Part shown: in pieces, positions 23,641-34,866 of the stretch
Numbering within the stretch: position 1 is the first letter of the stretch
Layout: each line of letters begins with the position of its first letter
NCBI GenBank assembly: GCA_026008535.1
Contig: BRKX01000006.1
Coordinates: 43,264,664-43,328,663, forward strand
Reading direction: 5' to 3'
From: Perilla frutescens
Lineage: Eukaryota; Streptophyta; Magnoliopsida; Lamiales; Lamiaceae
Length of the DNA: 64,000 bases
The notes under the pieces: generated by a model
What the model was told of the DNA's origin: nothing
Databases searched by the model: none
Seen by the model: the letters and a program-made list of their open reading frames with translations, nothing else
Translations under genes and position numbers: made by a program

Positions 23641-24221
23641 TTTGTCGTCAACAAGTTTCTTTTGATTTTATTTTACAGGTTAGTGAAGATGTACCACCAA
23701 ACATAGAAGTGCCACCAGATTTATTCATGATTCCCATAACCGGGCATTCTATGGAGTTGAAGTTGCAATCGGTTGACACATGCTGGATGTTCATGTTTCT
23801 AGAAAGATACATTGTGCAACTTGTGTCAAAAATTTTGATGATAGGTTCGTGCAAGTCTTTGATCCATGAGGAGGCTTGGTGATGGAGATATATATTAAGA
23901 TTAGATCTTGATATCTTTTTTATATTATATTTTATTCTATTTAGATTACGTTATCAATTATGAATTTTATCTAAATTACGTTTATATTTCTTATTTTCCA
24001 AGTTTCTCGTGTATTATAAATAGACATATATAGATTGCTATTAGGGGAGTTGAAGTTTTATAAAAAAAGTGTGATATTTACGTACAATTCGGTATTCTTG
24101 CGAGAATTAACGATATTGTTCTTGTGTTCTTCCGGGTATTCTCAGAATCAACGGATTATACACGCTTCTAACTGCATCACTTGGATTTGAGGACAAATCC
24201 CTTTCAAGAGAAGGGGGATGG
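23641..24221. other. Unassigned remnant before an LTR
   Basis: The open frame 23517-23882 shows no known domain. The last 40 bp (GGACAAATCCCTTTCAAGAG, then AAGGGGGATGG) look like the 3' end and polypurine tract of a gypsy element, just before an LTR start. The stretch 23880-24180 is AT-rich and non-coding. Confidence 0.45.
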
Positions 24222-24731
24222 TGTGACCCTAAGTGCCATTAATATGATCCAAATGTGTCCAAGGGGCCCATTGAAAGAGTTCGACCCGCTGTCATCAAAA
24301 GCCCTAGTTGGACGAAATTATTTCTATATTATTTAGGAGTCATATTTTAATTAGGAGAGTTATTTTATTTAATTATGATTTTTGAATTTATATAGTCTAG
24401 ATTTTATGGTGTTTATTTATTTCCTTATTAGATTGATTTCCTTAGTAGATTTGTTTCTTTTTCAAATTTGTTTCCTTTTTGTTCTAGTTTTCTGTTTAGG
24501 AAGTTTATTTTCTAGCATCCATACATAAGGGGACTTATTAGAACGGAATTATGATATCATTTATTAATAAAATTCTTGTGTTTTATATCTTTTGAGATTT
24601 ATCCGAGTTGAACGAGAAATCCTCATAAGATTCAAATTTGACTTATCAAACGAATCATCCATCCCGTTTGTGGCGTCTTTCACCATTATTTCAAGGTTCT
24701 TGCTTCCAATCACAGTAGGATCATGGATTTA
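24222..24731 (+). repeat. LTR of the degenerate gypsy element
   Basis: It starts TGTGACCCTAAG right after a polypurine-like tract. The body is AT-rich. The right end is uncertain: AATATATCAAAGGG near 24730 resembles a decayed tRNA-Met primer site, which would make this an LTR followed by leader. The other LTR was not found in the window. Confidence 0.45.
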
Positions 24732-25303
24732 ATATATCAAAGGGTCTTCTGCTTTGTGAGGCTGGGGTCGAAGAATTCCATCATTTATCTTGTTATAACC
24801 TGATACTTATGGGTAGATTCTCATCGTCACCAATATGCCGGCGAGAATCACATCACTGTTAGAGTCAACCTATTCCTCTACCTAGCCCCACGTTGTCACT
24901 GGAAAGGCCCTCTTCCTCTCCAGACCCGCACCGTCGCTAAAGATAGCATGTCCTCGAATTTCGACAAGAACTCCGCTATCGAACCTGTGAAGTCATGAAA
25001 AGACTGGAAAAAATGGTGTCGTGAAGTCTCCGTCACGTAGCACCCATTGTGCAACCTAGCACACAACCTTTGCTCGTACCACCCGTGCAGCCCCGTCACA
25101 CAACCCTGCGTGCAACACTTGTCATGCGGCTCCCGGTGCACAGGCCCCTATCGTGCGCAGCCCTCCAACACCAACATCAAACGGTATGCTTTTGTCGCCA
25201 AACTTTCAAACTGGTAACACTCGTAAAATCTTCATCGATGGGATATAGAAGGAAGCTTTTTCTGTGTTAAAAGATGCATGATTATCTTACATTGTTACTA
25301 ACA
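24732..25303. other. Intergenic stretch of mixed composition
   Basis: A more GC-balanced segment (24860-25200) than its surroundings, with frames open over 70-80 codons on both strands but no recognisable domain. Possibly leftover leader of the adjacent gypsy remnant. No gene is claimed. Confidence 0.4.
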
Positions 25304-25480
25304 CTTGCTATTGTGTTGTTGATGTTGAGGTGGCCGTGGTTGAAAACGGGAAAAAAGGTGAGGCACTGAGGTGGGTCGGATATGGAGGAGCTTGCTATTG
25401 TGTTGTTGATGTTTGAGATGGCCGTGGTTGAAAACAGGAAAGAGGGTGAGGCACTGAGGTGGGTCGGATATGGAGGAGGG
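25304..25480. repeat. 87-bp tandem duplication beside the copia insertion
   Basis: Two copies (25304-25390 and 25391-25480) differ at a few positions. Each starts CTTGCTATTGTG and ends GGATATGGAGGAG. The copia element inserted exactly at the end of copy 2. Confidence 0.92.
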
Positions 25481-25764
25481 TGTTGTGCAGTTGGTGTACG
25501 TTGAATATTATTCAATGTATTTATGTCTTTGTTTATTTAGATAAATTAGTAAAGTATTGTTATTTCTATTATGCAATTTAGAGTCAATAGTTAAAAGAGT
25601 CAGTTAGTTTTGTTCCTAGTTTTATGCGGAATTTGATAGCACTAAATCCACGATCTGTATGGAGAAGTTACCGTAACCGCTTTCTTATTTTCTGTACGCT
25701 TTATATTTGGAGATTAATGAGAATCAGTCATAGATTCCAGAATTAAAGTATTCATAGTCTATCA
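25481..25764 (+). repeat. 5' LTR of the copia element
   Basis: 284 bp, starts TGTTGTGCAGTTG and ends GTCTATCA. The primer site TGGTACCAGAGC follows at 25767-25778. One copy of the 42-bp segment that is duplicated in the 3' LTR. Confidence 0.93.
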
Positions 25765-25766
25765 TG

Positions 25767-25778
25767 TGGTACCAGAGC
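25767..25778 (+). other. Copia primer binding site
   Basis: TGGTACCAGAGC, one base from the tRNA-iMet consensus TGGTATCAGAGC, two bases after the LTR. Confidence 0.9.
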
Positions 25779-25898
25779 AAAGCCTAGGAAAACAAAATTG
25801 GGGAGTGATATACGAGTGTAAAATTGTGAGATACAAACAACGGGTGAGGGATACACGAGTGTTTTTTCTGGTGAGATATAACTAGGGTGTGAGTGAAA

Positions 25899-26762
25899 AT
25901 GAGTGATTCAGGTAGTTTCGCTCAAGTGTGCATACCAAAATTTGATGGAGATTTTGATCATTGGAGTCTTCTTATGGAAAACTTGCTGAGATCTAAAGAA
26001 TATTGGAGTGTCATTCAATCGGGACTCGAGAAACTGAGAGCAGGTCAGGAGTTATCTGCTGCACAATAAAAATCTCTAGATGAGGCTCGTCTCAAAGATC
26101 TCAAAGCTAAGAATTATTTTTTTTCTTCCATTGACAAAACCATTTTGAAAACTATTACCCAGAAAGAAACATCAAAGCAGTTGTGGGACTCTATGAAAGT
26201 GAAGTACCAAGGGAATGCTCGAGTTCGGAGAGCTCACCTTCAAAGGTTAAGGAGGACGTTTGAAACATTAGAAATGAAGCTGGGAGAAGGAGTTACATAT
26301 TACTTCAGAAGAGTGATGGTAGTGGCCAATGACATGAGAAATAGTAGAGAAGACATGCCTGATGTCAAGATTGTTGAGAAAATATTGAGAACCTTGACCG
26401 AGAGGTTTAATTATATTGTTTGTTCTATAGAAGAGTCCAAGGATATTGAAGATCTCTCGGTGGATACTCTTCAAAGTTCCTTACTTGTTCATGAACAGAA
26501 ATTCAAAAAGAAAAGTGAAGAAGAACAAGCCTTGAAAGTTGCTGCAACAACACCTCAATGGAACAGAGGTAGAGGAAATTCTAGTAGAGGAAGGGGTAGA
26601 GGCAAGGGCCGTGTTTTTAATAAAGCTGAAATAGAATGCTTCAACTGCCACAAATTTGAACATTTTCAGTACGAGTGCCCCGCTTGGGAGAAAAGAGAAA
26701 ACTATGCTAAACAAGATATGCAAGAGGAAATGCTACTTATGGCCTTACTGGAAGCAAACTAA
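25899..26762 (+). pseudogene. Copia gag
   Basis: Begins at ATG 25899 and runs in one frame to TAA at 26760, with an internal TAA at 26067. The N-terminus (PKFDGDFDHWSLLMENLL) and the following QLWDSMKVKYQGN and RRTFETLEMKLGEGV segments match the Gag (UBN2) domain of copia elements. A zinc-knuckle-like CX2C...H...C occurs near 26637-26678 (CFNCHKFEHFQYECP). Basic Arg/Gly repeats precede it (26568-26612). The protease follows in the same frame after the stop. Confidence 0.9.
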
Positions 26763-27268
26763 TTGCATAAGGAAGATGTGTGGTTTCTTGATTCAGGGTG
26801 TAGCAATCATATGACTGGAAATAAAAATTTATTTTCTGTCATAGATGAAAGCTACAAACACTCTGTCAAACTTGGTAATGGATCAAAGCTGGAGGTTGTG
26901 GGAAAAATAAATGTGAGCATGGAGATTAGTGGCATTCCACTAACCCTGCAAGAGGTTTTTTATGTTCCTGGTTTAAGTAACAATCTGCTAAATATTGGTC
27001 AATTGCAACAAAGGGGTCTAGCATTACTGATAACAAAGAATTGTTGCAAAGTTTTCCATGAGGAGAGAGGTTTGATTTTTCAAACAAAAATGTCTGCCAA
27101 TAGAATGTTTCTGCTAGTGGCAAAACAAGAAATCCACATAGTTCAACTTTGAAATGCTTGCAGACAGAAGCTGATGAAAATTTGGCCTCATTGTGGCATA
27201 AGAGATTTGGTCATCTGAGTTACAAAGGGATGCAAACTCTTCAGCAAAAGCAAATGGTTGAGGGAATG
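26763..27268 (+). pseudogene. Copia pol, N-terminal part (protease and GAG-pre-integrase)
   Basis: Aspartic protease active site WFLDSGCSNHMTG at 26781-26819. A frameshift near 27130-27143 separates it from the GAG-pre-integrase domain (LWHKRFGHLSYKGMQTLQ). Translation stops where the Athila element inserted; the domain continues at 38626 with CESCLIGKQHR. Confidence 0.88.
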
Positions 27269-28222
27269 TGATTAGGTCCAAATTTACACTTATAATTTCC
27301 GGTTTATGCTTACTAGACAACTACTTAGGACCACACCCGCAATTGGACGGGGTCAATTGTAGAAGCAATAAGCTTAACCCGAGTCGATCTCTCAAGGAAG
27401 ACTTTATGTGAAAGAACTATCTATAGGCTACACACGCTTTCGACAAAACAACTAAAATAAAATCTAAACATTCTAACAAGGGGGTTTGATGATAATTATG
27501 CTAGGAATTCAAAATAGATAATAATGCAAGATAATGAAGTGCAAATACACAAAGTAAATTGAGATTAGAGGAAATAAGTTTGATTAAGGTATGAGGGTGT
27601 AGATTCTCTCAATGGTTTTATCACTATGCTTAAGTCAAGTTGATAATGCTAATTTCACAAATATGATAGACCTTTCCAATTAGTTTAACTTCAATTCCTG
27701 TCACCGCTATCCGTTAAACCTCTCTTAGCTATATCATACAAGCAAGATTAGCATATTAGGCTTAGGAACCCCATCCACCTAACGTTGAAGGAACCAATTT
27801 CCGGATTTAGATTCACAATCAAGACTCCTCTAAATCCTATTAATGTTCAAGTAGTGATCAATTACCTAAACATGAAAATGCACGATTCCAACAACAACAA
27901 TAAACAAGAACAAGCATAGATCAAAACTGCATCGATCCTCTACCCCCTAATAGAGAGATTAGCCACTAAACATACTCAAAACAACACAAATACAATAGAA
28001 GAAAGTCATCTCATAAATCAAATGCAAATAACTCAAACTTCTACAATATTAGGTATTCTTCAAGAGTTTTGGGACAAATCCCCACAACCATCCAAGAAAT
28101 ACAAAGAAAAATACAAGATAAACCTCCTCCGAGCTTAGCTTCCGTGGATGGCTCATCGTCAACCTTCTCGTCTTCTCTTCTCCTTGCTTGGCTTGGTTTC
28201 CTTTTTCTTTCTTTTCTCATCT
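27269..28222 (-). repeat. Left (3') LTR of Athila, U3 missing
   Basis: Closely matches 36779 to about 37735 (starts TGATTAGGTC on plus), then homology stops. The remaining roughly 885 bp of the other LTR, which is U3 in element orientation, is absent and internal sequence follows directly. The break lies in a pyrimidine-rich tract on both sides (CTTTTCTC), so a deletion between similar tracts is likely. Confidence 0.8.
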
Positions 28223-28886
28223 TTTCTCATCTCATCTTTTTTTTATTATTATAATTTATTACTATTATTATTATTATTTTAAACAAGGATAAATGATTAA
28301 AGGGAGTAGTTTTCAAGAACAAGGCCAAGCATGTTTTCTATTCTTCAAGAGCAAGACTCTTCGATGTTAATCATCAAATTGTGATCTCATTCAAAAATAA
28401 TTCATGCTTAAGGGTGACACCACGAAATACTTCCTTCATTCATGATCAACTTGAAAGTAATTCCTTGAAGATTCATATCAAAAAAATTTCAAATTTGACC
28501 ATCGGGCAAGTCAAAATACTAAGTGGGAGAATCACACTATACTTAGATAACTAAAACAAATAATCATGCATATCAAAACCAACACAATTAACATAACGTC
28601 ATTGATACCAATATATTAAAGCAAAAACAACAAAATTCGCTACATAACATAACATGCGCTCCCCCACACTTAAAACATGCATTGTCCTCAATGAATGAAA
28701 ACTAATGCAAGCAAAAGTGATAAGGGAGTAGAGAACGTCACAATTTTGTAGAAAACCGGCACCGTGCGCGAGCTCCTACAAAACAACATTAGGAAACACA
28801 AACGGAAAATACGAACAATATATTACAAAAAAAAACAACACACACGAACACGAAACATTTAAAACACGAAATACATAAAAGAATCG
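28223..28886 (-). other. Athila 3' non-coding internal region
   Basis: Contains the motif seen on the minus strand as GAGGACAATGCATGTTTTAA then GTGTGGGGGAG (28658-28694), typical of Athila internal 3' regions. No open frame. An ATT-rich run at 28240-28280 lies at the break with the truncated LTR. Confidence 0.6.
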
Positions 28887-30338
28887 TTACTGCTCTGGTG
28901 GGGGATAAGGTGGTGGATTCATTGGCGTAAAAGAGGAGGCAAGAGTCCATGCATCCCAGCTCATTTGGAGGGCTTGGATTTGCTCGTCGTGTCGGTCGAC
29001 TCGAGTGTAGAGGCCCCGAACATCTTCATGCACTGCACTGATATCCTCGTGGATGGACTGAAAAGAGGCATCAATCCTCTCTTGCTGCTGCATCATGCGT
29101 GCATTATGCTCTTGCCAATATGTGGACATAGAATCCTGCAATTGAGTGCCAAAGGAGCTCATGGTATCGGTAATGGACTGCTGGAATTGACCCATCGTAG
29201 TGTCCATGTATCCTTGGAATGAGCCCCAGTCCGTGGCAGGCATTTGGTAACCTTGATGCCCGGTATATCGTCCTTGGTGCCCGTCGGCATCATGCTCATC
29301 ATCGCCGCCCTCTTCATTGAGCTCTTGTGGAGCCGACGAGGAACCTCCTGTAAGCTCCATGGTATTTCGCTGGATTTGCTTCAAGGTGCCCACACAAGTC
29401 CTCTTTGCATGAGGGTGCACCTCTCGCTCATTGTAAATCACTTCGGCTCGCTTGAGCTCCCCTTTGTCGATTGTGGAGGCGTCGAGCCTTCTGTACCCAG
29501 GGGGAGCTGGGGCATCCTCATCGAGTGCCCCAATTTTGGCACAAAGAGCGGAGATGAACGCACAGAAAGAAGGGTGCTGGGTCTTCCGCATGATTGTGTC
29601 TTTGATGGTGCTCAAAATGAAGGTGGACGGGCACACTTTCCGGCCTTTCTTCGCACACCAAAGTAGGTAGACCTCCATGGAGTTCATCTTGTTGGCTTGC
29701 TCCTTGCCCGAAATGTTATATGCCAAGAACTTGTGAACAACGGACAAGGCGGGATCCTCAATGAATTTGCTTGGGATGCCCTTTGTATTCCGATTTCGGA
29801 ACCCCAAAATGTCATACCATGCATCCGCAGCATTGAAATCTGATGGCATGTGCTTTATCCCCGTAGTTGAGAAATCAAAGTAATCCCGCAATTCAGCCAA
29901 AGTGATGATATATTGCATATCGAACATCCGGAAGGTACAACTATTTCCCTCATCCTCATCATATTGAAAGGACACCAAAAATTCAAGCACGACATTATCA
30001 TAAGCATAATATTGCATCCTAGCAAAGGTTTGCAAATTTAACACCTTAAGATACTCCATTATTTGTTTTTCCAAACTCAATTCCCGCATCAACTTCCAAT
30101 CAATGTAGCGAGGACAAGATATCTCATGGCTACGGAGAGTGAGGTAACGGTTACCTTCATTGGGAGTTGTGATGAGAAATGGAGCTCCATATTGTTGTCG
30201 AAGGTCCGAGACCATTGGCGGGGAGCTTGTGCCTTCCGGTCCTTTGCCTTTGTCCGTGCTTGTGGGCTTGCTAGCATTCTTGCTCTTGTCTTTGCCTTTT
30301 CCTCTAAAAATTTTGGGAAACTTAATTTTTGGGCCCAT
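28887..30338 (-). CDS. Athila ORF1-like protein in env position
   Basis: Intact frame of 483 residues from ATG 30338 (MGPKIKFPKIF) to TAA 28887, lying after integrase, where Athila elements have their env-like frame. The frame stays open upstream to 30662, but the basic start MGPKIKF...KGKDKSKNASK and the composition change favour the internal ATG. The core (about residues 60-300; e.g. LRSHEISCPRYIDWKLMRELSLE, ITLAELRDYFDF) resembles the ATHILA ORF-1 family; the C-terminus is acidic then Gln-rich with coiled-coil tendency (EERIDASFQSIHEDISAV-like) and a proline-rich end. No signal peptide or clear membrane span is visible, so a true envelope role is not supported. The function of this family is unknown. 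Confidence 0.75.
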   Translation of the reverse strand: MGPKIKFPKIFRGKGKDKSKNASKPTSTDKGKGPEGTSSPPMVSDLRQQYGAPFLITTPNEGNRYLTLRSHEISCPRYIDWKLMRELSLEKQIMEYLKVLNLQTFARMQYYAYDNVVLEFLVSFQYDEDEGNSCTFRMFDMQYIITLAELRDYFDFSTTGIKHMPSDFNAADAWYDILGFRNRNTKGIPSKFIEDPALSVVHKFLAYNISGKEQANKMNSMEVYLLWCAKKGRKVCPSTFILSTIKDTIMRKTQHPSFCAFISALCAKIGALDEDAPAPPGYRRLDASTIDKGELKRAEVIYNEREVHPHAKRTCVGTLKQIQRNTMELTGGSSSAPQELNEEGGDDEHDADGHQGRYTGHQGYQMPATDWGSFQGYMDTTMGQFQQSITDTMSSFGTQLQDSMSTYWQEHNARMMQQQERIDASFQSIHEDISAVHEDVRGLYTRVDRHDEQIQALQMSWDAWTLASSFTPMNPPPYPPPEQ

Positions 30339-30659
30339 GGTGAGGAGGTTGGAGCTTTGCAGGGAGATGAAGTGCAGCAACAATTTGGATATAGAGCACA
30401 AGAAAACAGCTCGGTGGGGCGATGCAGCACGGCGGGGCTGGATGGAGCGGCGGGGCTTGGGAGAGCTTGGTGAATTTTTGGTGGAATTTTGGGGGGATAA
30501 GGAAGGAGATGCTGTGAATTTTAGCAGAATTTTGGAGTGAAATTTGTGGAAATGGAAGAGGGCGTATAAGAAGATGGGAAATGAAGGAGTGAGGCAAATT
30601 ATTGGTGAATGGGGTGAGTACAACTGTGCAGAGGGGGAGTACAAGTGGTGAAGGATGTC

Positions 30660-30930
30660 CACAAGTGTTAATAGAGGTGGGCCCCGCGGGGGGGTATGTG
30701 TCGGTTAGAGAGAACAAGAGAGGGAGAGCATGAGGGAGGGTGCCCCACGGGGGGCGTGGTGAAGCAGCCCCGCGGGCGCACCAAGCGTAGCGGGGGCGGT
30801 TGGCTGGCACGCGGCGGGGCTCGTGAAAGGGAGCCCCGCGGGGGCTGTTAGCGCGGCGGGGACCGAAAGGGGTGCGGCGGGGCACCTTGCGCGCGGCTGG
30901 GGCGCGGGTGTCTCGGCCATTTCGCACCCC
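30660..30930. repeat. GC-rich tandem island before the Athila ORF1-like frame
   Basis: About 270 bp with repeated, near-palindromic GCCCCGCGGGG and GCGGCGGGG cores, roughly every 25-35 bp. It ends in TCTCGGCCATTTCGC then ACCCCGCCCG, almost the same as a stretch in the right LTR (about 38316-38345). Open frames across it on both strands are composition artefacts. Confidence 0.75.
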
Positions 30931-31164
30931 GCCCGCGCTGTGTCTTTTTTCCTTTTCTCAAAATTGCACCTTCTTGCGCTGTTTTTCTTCTCTTCTCCAC
31001 CCCTGCAAAATTATTTTCCCAATTAAAAATTTTCCACTCCACAAAATACATGAACCAATTAAAATTAAGGCAAGAGAAAATAAAATCAAACAATAAAAAT
31101 CATGGGTTGCCTCCCATGCAGCGCTCATTTTAATGTCTCGAGCTAGACGAAGTTTTTGGAGCAT

Positions 31165-32982
31165 TCAATCAGAATTGAAAAGTTTCAATTCCTCCACATC
31201 GGCTTCATGCGAAAACCCTTCATAGTATGGTTTGACTCGATGGCCGTTCACTTGGAATGTAGCATTCGTCACCGGATTTTTCAGTGTTATAACCCCGTAG
31301 GGAAACACTTCTTCAATGACAAACGGTCCGCTCCATCGTGATTTGAGTTTTCCGGGGAAGAGCCGCAATCCAGTGTTGAAAAGGAGAACCTTCATGCCCG
31401 GCGTGAGCTCTTTCTTAACAATTCACCTATCGTGTAGCCTCTTCACTTTATCTTTGTAAATCTTGACATTGTCATAGGCTTCGTTTCTCAATTCGTCGAG
31501 CTCGAACAACTGCAAGGCTCGTTCCGTTCCCGCACTTGCTAGATCACAATTCACCGCCTTGATAGCCCAGTAGGCTCGGTGCTCGATCTCAACGGAGAGA
31601 TGGCATGCTTTTCCATAAATGAGGCGGTACGGGCTCATCCCTAGGATGGTTTTGTAGGCCGTCCGGTACACCCAAAGAGCATCCGGTAGCCTTTGTGACC
31701 AATCCTTCCTCGTCACATTCACGGTCTTCTTCAAGATGTTTTGAATTTGTTTGTTGCTCGTCTCAACTTGACCGGAATTTTGAGGATGATATGGAGTCGC
31801 CACCTTGTGAGTCACTCCATTTTTCTTTAGCAATCTTGTAAAAAGCTTGTTGGTGAAATGAGTTCCACCGTCACTTATGATCGCTCTTGGGAATCCAAAC
31901 CTACTCAAAATATGTTCCTGCACGAACTTGACAACCACATTAGCGTCACAAGACCTAGTGGGGATTGCTTCAACCCACTTTGAGACATAATCGACCGCTA
32001 AGAGGATGTACTCGAAGCCAAATGAGTTAGGGAATGGTCCCATAAAATCAATACCCCAAACATCAAAAATTTCAACAACAAGATTGATATTTAAAGGCAT
32101 TTCATTTCTTCTCCCAATATTACCAAGTCTTTGACATTTATCACATGAAATGGAGTAAGCATGAGCATCTTTAAAAATTGAAGGCCAATACAAACCGGAT
32201 TGTAGAATCTTTCTAGCCGTCTTTTGCCCTCCAAAATGACCACCACAATGAGATGAGTGGCAAAAGGCTAGAACATCGGTTTGTTCCTCTTCCGGGACAC
32301 ATCTTCGAATTATCTCATCTTTTCCCAAATGGAAAAGGTATGGATCGTCCCAGAAGTAATACCTACACATTGCCAAAAATCTTTTCTTTTCTTGAAAAGA
32401 AAGGTTATGTCTCAATTTATCACAAGCAAGATAATTGACAATATCGGCATACCAAGGAGAGGAATTAAGCTCAAGAGAATGCTCATATGGAAATGTATCA
32501 CAATCCACTCCTTTTTCATGCAACAAATTGAAATTTTCATCAACGGGGAGGTGAGATAAATGATCCGCTACCACGTTTTCACACCCTTTTCTATCCTTAA
32601 TCTCAACATCAAATTCTTGTACAAGCAAAATCCACCTAATGAGTCTAGGTTTAGCTTGTGGTTTGGTCAACAAATGCCTTAAAGCCGCATGATCACTATG
32701 CACGATTACTTTAGAACCTAAGATGTAGGATCTAAATTTATCCAAAGAAAACACAACGGCAAGCAATTTTTTTTCGGTTGTGGTGTAATTTACTTGAGCA
32801 CTATTCAAGGTAAGGCTAGCATAGTAAATTACACGAAGAATTTTATCAATACGTTGACCTAAAATGGCGCCGACGGCGGAATTTGATGCATCACACATTA
32901 TCTCAAATGGTAAAGACCAATCAGGGGGAACAACAACGGGTGCGGTGATCAATTTCTCCTTAAGAGTATTAAAAGCATGCAA
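31165..32982 (-). pseudogene. Athila RNase H and integrase
   Basis: RNase H: MCDASNSAVGAILGQR, YTTTEKKLLAVVF, VHSDHAALRHLL, ADHLSHLP. Integrase: HHCC zinc region (H...H, CDKCQ), catalytic Asp in GIDFMGPF, Asp in ISDGGTHF and Glu in GQVETSNKQIQ, then a tail with GPFVIEEVFPYG and FQVNGHRVKPYY (31190-31340). A TGA near 31421 interrupts the C-terminal part (consistent with CGA or AGA to TGA). The start is a frame break near 33000-33112 from RT. Confidence 0.9.
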
Positions 32983-33109
32983 GCATTTTTCATCAAACTC
33001 AAAAGGAACATCTTGAGCAAGTAAATGGCATAGAGGTTGGCTAATTTTTGAGAAGTCTTTAATAAACCTACGGTAAAACCGGCATGGCCTAGAAAGCTTC
33101 TAATTCCTT

Positions 33110-34864
33110 TCACATTGGTGGAAGCAATTTTTCAATCACATCTACCTTAGCCTTGTCTACACTCATTCCTTCTTTAGACACAACATGACCAAGCACTATG
33201 CCACTAGTAACCATGAAATGATTCTTTTCCCAACTAAGAGTTAGGCTACTTTCTATGCACCTTTTCAAGACAAGTTCCAATTTCTCTAAACAATCGGAAA
33301 ATGAGGATCCAAAGACCGAAAAATCATCTATGAATACCTCAATGAAGTCTCCAATCATCTCGAAGAAGATCGAGAACATACACCTTTGGAAAGTGCCCGG
33401 TGCATTGCATAGTCCAAATGGCATCCTTCGACACGCAAACGTACCAAACGGGCACGTGAATGCGGTCTTGGCTTGGTCCTCCGGCGCTATGGCCACCTGA
33501 AAATAACCCGATAAACCGTCAAGAAAGCAATAAAAACTATGTCCGGCAAGTTTATCAAGTATTTGATCAATGAAAGGAAGAAGAAAATGGTCTTTTCTTA
33601 TGGCGGCATTGAGCTTTCGGTAATCAATGCACATTCTCCACCCGGTGGTGGTTCGAGTAGCCACATGTTCTCCCTTGTCATTCTCAATGACCGTTATCCC
33701 CCCTTTCTTTGGCACCACATGGACCGGGCTCACCCATTCGCTATCGGCTATGGTATAAATGATCCCTTCCGCTAAGAGCTTAAAAATCTCCTTCTTCACG
33801 ACTTCCATTAGCATGGGGTTGAGCCTCCTTTGCCCTTCACGAACCGGCTTAGCCCCTTCCTCTAGAATGATGCGATGCATACACGTAGAGGGGCTAATGC
33901 CTTTGATGTCGGAAAGACTCCATCCAATGGCTTGCTTGTTCCTCTTTAGCACGGCTACTAAGAGGTCTTCTTCATCTTTTTCTAGCCCGGAAAAGATGAT
34001 CACGGGCTTTTTCTCTTCCTCGTCGAGGTAGACGTACGTGAGATGAGATGGGAGCTCCTTGAGCTCGAGCTCGGGAGTAGGCTTCACCTCCTCTTCGGTT
34101 GAGGCCATAACTTCCATTAGACTCGTGCCTTCTCCTAGTAAGATCTCCATCTCTTCGGCATTCAACTCATCTCCTCCACACTTGAGGTAGGATTCATCCA
34201 TAGCAAGCTCCTCGCACGAGGTTTCACTTCTCCACGGAGCACCTATTTCCTGCAAGAAAACCTCCTCGGCCAAGACATCAATAGCATCTATGTAAGAACA
34301 ATTTTCCTAAAATGAGGAGACGGGAATAGCCTTGTTTTCATGTACGGAAAAAGACACCGTTTCTCCTAACACCGACATTTTTAATGTTCCATTTTTAACA
34401 TCAATCAAAGTGTTAGTTGTAGCCATAAAAGGTCTACCTAGGATAAGCGTGTGTTCTTTGCCCGTTTCTTTCACATCACCCACATCCAAAACAACAAAAT
34501 CAACCGGTATGATTAATCCACCAACCTTAACTAGAATGTCCTCTATTATTCCTCTAGGATATCTCACGGATCTATCCGCCAATTGAAGACACATTCTAGT
34601 TGGTTTCAATTCACCTAACTCTAATTTCTTATAAATAGAGTAAGGTATCAAATTAATTCCGGCTCCTAGATCTAGCATACCACATGCTTCTTTACCATTT
34701 CCCAAAGCAATTTTAAGAGTAAAACTACCTGGATCACGGAGCTTTGGTGGTAGTTGATGTTGTAGGATTGCACTCGTCACTTTGGATACCTCTATCTTTT
34801 CATCATCTCCAAACTTCCTCTTCTTTGAAGCAAGTTCTTTGAAGAACTTGACGTAGGCCGGCAC
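33110..34864 (-). pseudogene. Athila protease and reverse transcriptase
   Basis: Protease has DLGAGINLIPYSIYKKL (34624-34674), a variant of the usual D-L/T-G-A/S-S; the second Gly/Ser position is altered. A stop near 34307 and a short gap precede RT in the same frame. RT motifs: WRMCIDYRKLN, FLDGLSGYFQ, RMPFGLCNAPGTFQ and VFIDDFSVFG (catalytic FIDD near 33330). A frameshift at the upstream border (about 34865) separates it from gag, and one near 33112 from RNase H. Confidence 0.9.
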
Positions 34865-34866
34865 AT

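Noticed and set aside
30339..30662. N-terminal extension of the Athila ORF1-like frame
   Set aside because: Composition differs from the rest and ATG 30338 gives the basic family-like start; a longer start is possible but less likely.
30322..30927. Pro/Arg-rich minus frame of 201 codons
   Set aside because: GC-rich repeat upstream of the Athila frame, composition artefact.
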